DNA of 64,000 nucleotides, from assembly GCF_029714405.1 (NCBI RefSeq), contig NZ_CP121650.1:1617001-1681000 (forward strand). The letters run 5' to 3'. Every line of letters begins with the position of its first letter. Position 1 is the first letter of the stretch. A program made the translations under genes and the position numbers. Below the pieces are notes generated by a model. The model was not told the DNA's origin, did no database searches, and saw only the letters and a program-made list of their open reading frames with translations. Below, piece after piece: positions 61,170 through 64,000 of the stretch. The DNA is from Bradyrhizobium sp. CB82. Lineage in GTDB: Bacteria > Pseudomonadota > Alphaproteobacteria > Rhizobiales > Xanthobacteraceae.

Positions 61170-62060
61170 TTATTCGGCCGCAGCCTGGAATGGGCCGAGA
61201 TCACCGAACGGAATGGTCGTGGCGAGCACATCCGACAGAATCGCGAAATCTGCCGCGACCTGATCGAAGCGCGGGCCGCGCTCGCGCCGCCGTTCCTCCA
61301 TATAGATCGCGCGGTTGAGCTCGAGCTGCACCGCGTGCAGGCCGCTCGCTGGATTGCCGTAGTGTTCGGTGATGAAGCCGCCGGCATAGGGCTTGTTGCG
61401 TCCGACCGAATAGCCGAGCCCGCTCAAGGTCTCCTCCACACGATCGGGAAGCAGCGGCGTGCAGCTCGTGCCGTAACGGTCGCCGATCACGACATCGGGC
61501 CGGCGCGGCTCGTCGCGGGAGACGCCGACCGACGGCATGGAGTGGCAGTCGACCACCACCACGGTGCCGAACATCTGGTGCACCTTGTTGATCAGCCGCC
61601 TCAGCGCGCGGTGATACGGCTTGTAGAGCGTCTCGATTCGCGCCAGTGCGTCGTCGACCGCGATCCGGTCGCGATAGATCTCCTGGCCGTCGCCGACGAC
61701 GCGCGGAATGGTGCCGAGCCCGCCCGCAACGCGCATGGAACGGGTATTGGCAAAGCTCGGCAGCCGACCGGCGAACATCCGCGGATCGAGCTCGTAGGGC
61801 TCTCGGTTCACGTCGACATAGGAGCGCGGAAAATTGACGCGCACGACCGGAAAGCCCCGCGCGCTCAAATGCCCGATCAGCTCGTCCATGAAGGAATCTT
61901 CCGAGCGGCGGAGCGTCGGCAGGTCGATGCGCGAGGCCGCCAGAAAATCGTCCGGATAGACCGACCCGGAATGGGGCGAGTTGAAGATGATCGGCGCCCG
62001 CCACACGGTAGGCTCGATGATCTCGAACGGTGGCGACAAGTCGCCGTCAAACCGGGTCAT
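61170..62060 (-). CDS. N-formylglutamate amidohydrolase
   Basis: The 296-residue zinc hydrolase family releases formate from N-formylglutamate, usually at the end of histidine degradation. Motifs are FNSPHSGSVYPDDFL, RSEDSFMDELIGHL, FPRSYVDVNREPYELDP and VVVVDCHSMPSVGV, with TEHYGNPASGLHAVQLELNR near the end. No hut genes are nearby. In alphaproteobacteria it often neighbours cpdR, as here. Divergent from cpdR with about 310 bases between. Confidence 0.92.
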   Translation of the reverse strand: MTRFDGDLSPPFEIIEPTVWRAPIIFNSPHSGSVYPDDFLAASRIDLPTLRRSEDSFMDELIGHLSARGFPVVRVNFPRSYVDVNREPYELDPRMFAGRLPSFANTRSMRVAGGLGTIPRVVGDGQEIYRDRIAVDDALARIETLYKPYHRALRRLINKVHQMFGTVVVVDCHSMPSVGVSRDEPRRPDVVIGDRYGTSCTPLLPDRVEETLSGLGYSVGRNKPYAGGFITEHYGNPASGLHAVQLELNRAIYMEERRRERGPRFDQVAADFAILSDVLATTIPFGDLGPFQAAAE

Positions 62061-62372
62061 CTTGGTCAGTTTCGTCCCTCTGTATCCGCGACAATCCGGA
62101 TTGGACTCGAACAGGCCGGCAAAGCGAGGCTCTTATGTGCGGTCATTGTCAGGAATCGCAACCATTCTGCCAAGTGAAAAGTACGGATGCGGCGCTGGAA
62201 CGTGACGTAACCGTGCAAGCATACGGGTGCGGGACTCGATTGATTCGTGCCCCATTCCGGTTCACAAAGGGCGCGCCGTGCGGGGGCCAAGGGGCATCTT
62301 TCACCCGAAATTTACCCTCTGTCTGGCTTAGTGAACACGACAGTAGCTTCCGGGGATTCGACGTTTCCTGCC
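62061..62372. other. Intergenic region between the amidohydrolase gene and cpdR
   Basis: About 310 bases without a supported gene. It must hold the two divergent promoters. I looked for TTAA-N7-TTAA CtrA sites, since cpdR belongs to the cell-cycle circuit, and found none. Confidence 0.4.
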
Positions 62373-62732
62373 ATGCCAAAAATCCTGCTCGCCGAAGACG
62401 ACAACGATATGCGCCGCTTCCTGGTCAAGGCGCTGGAAAACGCCGGCTTTCAGGTCTCCTCCCACGACAACGGCATGTCGGCCTATCAGCGGCTGCGGGA
62501 AGAGCCGTTCGAGATGCTGCTGACCGACATCGTAATGCCGGAGATGGACGGCATTGAGCTCGCCCGGCGGGCCTCGGAACTCGATCCCGACATGAAGATC
62601 ATGTTCATCACCGGATTCGCCGCGGTGGCCCTGAACTCGGACTCGGAGGCCCCCAAGAACGCCAAGGTCCTGTCCAAACCGGTCCATCTGCGGGAATTGG
62701 TGAGCGAAGTGAATAAGATGCTGGCGGCCTAA
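62373..62732 (+). CDS. cpdR: Response regulator CpdR
   Basis: A 119-residue single-domain receiver (MPKILLAEDDNDMRRFLVKA). Asp9-Asp10 form the acidic pocket, the phosphorylated Asp52 is in LLTDIVMPEMDG, Thr in MFITGFAAVAL and Lys in VLSKPVHLREL. CpdR, phosphorylated through CckA-ChpT, guides ClpXP to degrade CtrA and PleD in the cell cycle. Family, length and neighbourhood agree. An upstream in-frame extension to 62247 has no support. Confidence 0.93.
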   Translation: MPKILLAEDDNDMRRFLVKALENAGFQVSSHDNGMSAYQRLREEPFEMLLTDIVMPEMDGIELARRASELDPDMKIMFITGFAAVALNSDSEAPKNAKVLSKPVHLRELVSEVNKMLAA

Positions 62733-62808
62733 GTCGGTCGCCTTCCGTCCTTGCGCATGGTCCCCTGAGCCGTTATAGGGACCGCACCCGATTTTCTTTG
62801 GACCTCTA

Positions 62809-62883
62809 GGGCACGTAGCTCAGCGGGAGAGCACTACCTTGACATGGTAGGGGTCACAGGTTCGATCCCTGTCGTGCCCACCA
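62809..62883 (+). tRNA. tRNA-Val (GAC)
   Basis: A 75-base cloverleaf: acceptor GGGCACG pairs with CGTGCCC, the anticodon loop is TTGACAT with GAC at its centre, and the T arm is CAGGTTCGATCCCTG. The 3' CCA is encoded (62881-62883). The D arm reads AGCTCAGCGGGAGAGC. The anticodon reads the GUC and GUU codons. Confidence 0.97.
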
Positions 62884-62949
62884 TCCTTCGCTCGCGAAGC
62901 GAGAGAAGGATGCCGCGCCGAAGCCCAAACGGGCGCAGGCGGGCTTTTT
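62882..62949 (+). terminator. Probable terminator region after tRNA-Val
   Basis: A hairpin CATCCTTC/GAAGGATG (62882-62912) with CTCGC/GCGAG inside follows the CCA directly. A second stem AAGCCC/GGGCTT (62921-62946) then ends in a T run. The second looks like the actual intrinsic terminator. Confidence 0.55.
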
Positions 62950-63107
62950 GTCCGCGAGCTACGGCTCGGCGAGCCCCGACTTTCCTTGCGACAGCCAAAT
63001 TCATCAATACGAAGCGTGTCCGGTGTAGCTTGAGCGAAGCGAAAGCGAAGACTGACGGGGCGTGCGGCCGCTTGGAACTGGCTGACGGCACCCGGCATTG
63101 ATTTGCC

Positions 63108-63323
63108 ATGCCGAAAACCTTCAAGACGGGCGATCACGTGAGCTGGAATTCCGAGGCCGGTCGCGTGCGTGGCCACATCCTGCGCGTGCACCGGAAGGAC
63201 GTGACCTACAAGGGCTATGTCCATCACGCGAGCCCTGACGATCCGCAATACGAGATCAGAAGCGACAAGACCGATCACGTCGCGCTCCACAAGGGCCGGG
63301 CGCTGCGGCTGTTGCGCACGTGA
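63108..63323 (+). CDS. DUF2945 (HVA1-type Tudor) small protein
   Basis: This 71-residue protein has the hypervirulence-associated Tudor-like pattern: FKTGDHVSWNSEAGRVRGHI, then VTYKGYVHHASPDDPQYEIR and SDKTDHVALHKGRALRLL. The SH3-like fold may bind nucleic acid or protein; the family function is unknown. It is followed by the DUF488 gene after 30 bases, probably as one operon. Confidence 0.85.
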   Translation: MPKTFKTGDHVSWNSEAGRVRGHILRVHRKDVTYKGYVHHASPDDPQYEIRSDKTDHVALHKGRALRLLRT

Positions 63324-63353
63324 GCGGGGCGAGCTGAGGAACCGGGGCCGCGC

Positions 63354-63899
63354 ATGGCTCATCCATTCTTCACCATCGGCCACGCGACCCGGCCCATCGA
63401 TGTGTTCGTCCAGCTGTTGCAAGATGCCGACGTTGCGCTCGTTGCCGACGTTCGCACCGTTCCACGCTCGCGCACCAATCCGCAATACAATCGGGACATC
63501 CTGCCGCAATCGATCGAGGCCTATTCCATCGGCTACGAGCACATCGCTTCGCTCGGCGGACTGCGCGGCCGTCAGCCCGAGTTGCCGCAAGAGACCAATG
63601 CCTTCTGGCAGAACCAGAGCTTTCACAACTACGCCGATTACGCCACAAGCGAGACCTTTCGAGAGGGCCTTGCGCATCTACGCGCACTCGGGCGCAAGCG
63701 CCGTTGTGCCATCATGTGCGCGGAGACGCTGTGGTGGCGGTGTCACCGGCGGATCATCACCGACTATCTGCTTGCAGCGGGCGAGAGCGTGTATCACATC
63801 CTTGGTCCCGGCCAGGTCGAACCGGCAGAGATCAATCCGGCCGCATGCATCCAGCCCGCAGGCCATCTGACCTATCCGGCAGACACCTCGCTTATCTAG
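63354..63899 (+). CDS. DUF488 protein
   Basis: A 181-residue protein with the DUF488 order: FFTIGHATRPIDVFVQLLQD, then LVADVRTVPRSRTNPQYNRD, YEHIASLGGLRG and AIMCAETLWWRCHRRIITDY. The last block holds the conserved Cys and C-H-R-x-x-I motif. The family is widespread and biochemically undefined. It lies downstream of the DUF2945 gene on the same strand. Confidence 0.88.
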   Translation: MAHPFFTIGHATRPIDVFVQLLQDADVALVADVRTVPRSRTNPQYNRDILPQSIEAYSIGYEHIASLGGLRGRQPELPQETNAFWQNQSFHNYADYATSETFREGLAHLRALGRKRRCAIMCAETLWWRCHRRIITDYLLAAGESVYHILGPGQVEPAEINPAACIQPAGHLTYPADTSLI

Positions 63900-63927
63900 T
63901 AGGCCAGATTCCGCGCGCTGACGGGCG

Positions 63928-64000
63928 TTAAGCCACCTCGTCCGCCCGGTGCCTGACAGAGATGTTCTGCTCCAAGGCCTTTGCGAGTACCGTGCCGGTC
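63928..64000 (-). CDS. C-terminal end of a gene leaving the window
   Basis: On the complement the frame is open from the window edge to a TAA at 63928-63930 and reads TGTVLAKALEQNISVRHRAD then EVA. The composition is protein-like and the frame is unbroken. No family can be named from 23 residues. It converges with the DUF488 gene, 28 bases away. Confidence 0.35.
   Translation of the reverse strand, partial: TGTVLAKALEQNISVRHRADEVA

Overview
The window comes from a GC-rich alphaproteobacterium, most likely Bradyrhizobium or a close relative. The evidence is a class A small heat-shock gene behind a ROSE thermosensor, an alphaproteobacterial ornithine decarboxylase with a long structured leader, a Zur operator of the ATGTTATANTATAAC type, a suhB/mmgR-like small RNA beside an inositol-monophosphatase-family gene, cpdR beside an N-formylglutamate amidohydrolase gene, and many interspersed palindromic repeats of the kind that fill Bradyrhizobium intergenic regions. 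Gene density and codon use look like a chromosome core, with only one intact insertion sequence.

Layout. 1-9.7 kb: end of a membrane protein, an MFS transporter, a zinc-ribbon metallo-hydrolase, an OpgC-like membrane protein, htpG behind a heat-shock-type promoter, a lone RND efflux pump and a DUF3551 protein. 9.97-14.2 kb: a tight lipid/acyl-activation cassette (FATP-type acyl-CoA synthetase, stand-alone acyl carrier protein, second adenylate-forming ligase, SDR reductase). 14.2-18.1 kb: DUF3095, DUF2147 and GNAT genes and an Fe/Mn superoxide dismutase. 18.45-23.3 kb: a Zur-controlled zinc locus (His-rich micro-membrane protein, three-gene zinc ABC importer, His-rich COG0523 GTPase, WD40 protein). 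24.7-29.1 kb (minus strand): a polyamine unit, ornithine decarboxylase - GNAT - 56-residue membrane microprotein - RidA - homospermidine synthase, led by a speF-like RNA.

29.4-38 kb: M3 oligopeptidase, DUF1007 and a His-rich Ni/Co transporter in overlapping order, then MAPEG, ferrochelatase, an orphan substrate-binding protein and an SPFH/NfeD pair. 38-48 kb: relics of an HxlR regulator and a carboxymuconolactone-decarboxylase-like gene, arabinose-5-phosphate isomerase, an outer-membrane barrel, and both glutamate synthase subunits. 48.4-57 kb: a secreted Pro/Ala-rich protein, the thermoregulated Hsp20, an alpha/beta hydrolase whose stop codon was the target of an IS630-family element, a large membrane-anchored di-haem c protein and a class III cyclase with TPRs. 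57-64 kb: LysE, TauE and LysR genes, a TctC relic, an inositol-phosphatase-family gene with its neighbouring sRNA, N-formylglutamate amidohydrolase, cpdR, tRNA-Val(GAC), a DUF2945 and a DUF488 gene.

The functionally joined sets are zinc acquisition and allocation, polyamine synthesis, acyl-chain activation, heat shock (htpG and Hsp20 promoters have matching spacing) and nitrogen assimilation (GltB/GltD). The strongest candidates for something under-described are the zinc locus with its nearly leaderless His-rich peptide and WD40 partner, the acyl/ACP/ligase/reductase cassette, and the polyamine operon with its microprotein. I saw no CRISPR array, prophage, toxin-antitoxin pair or defence system.
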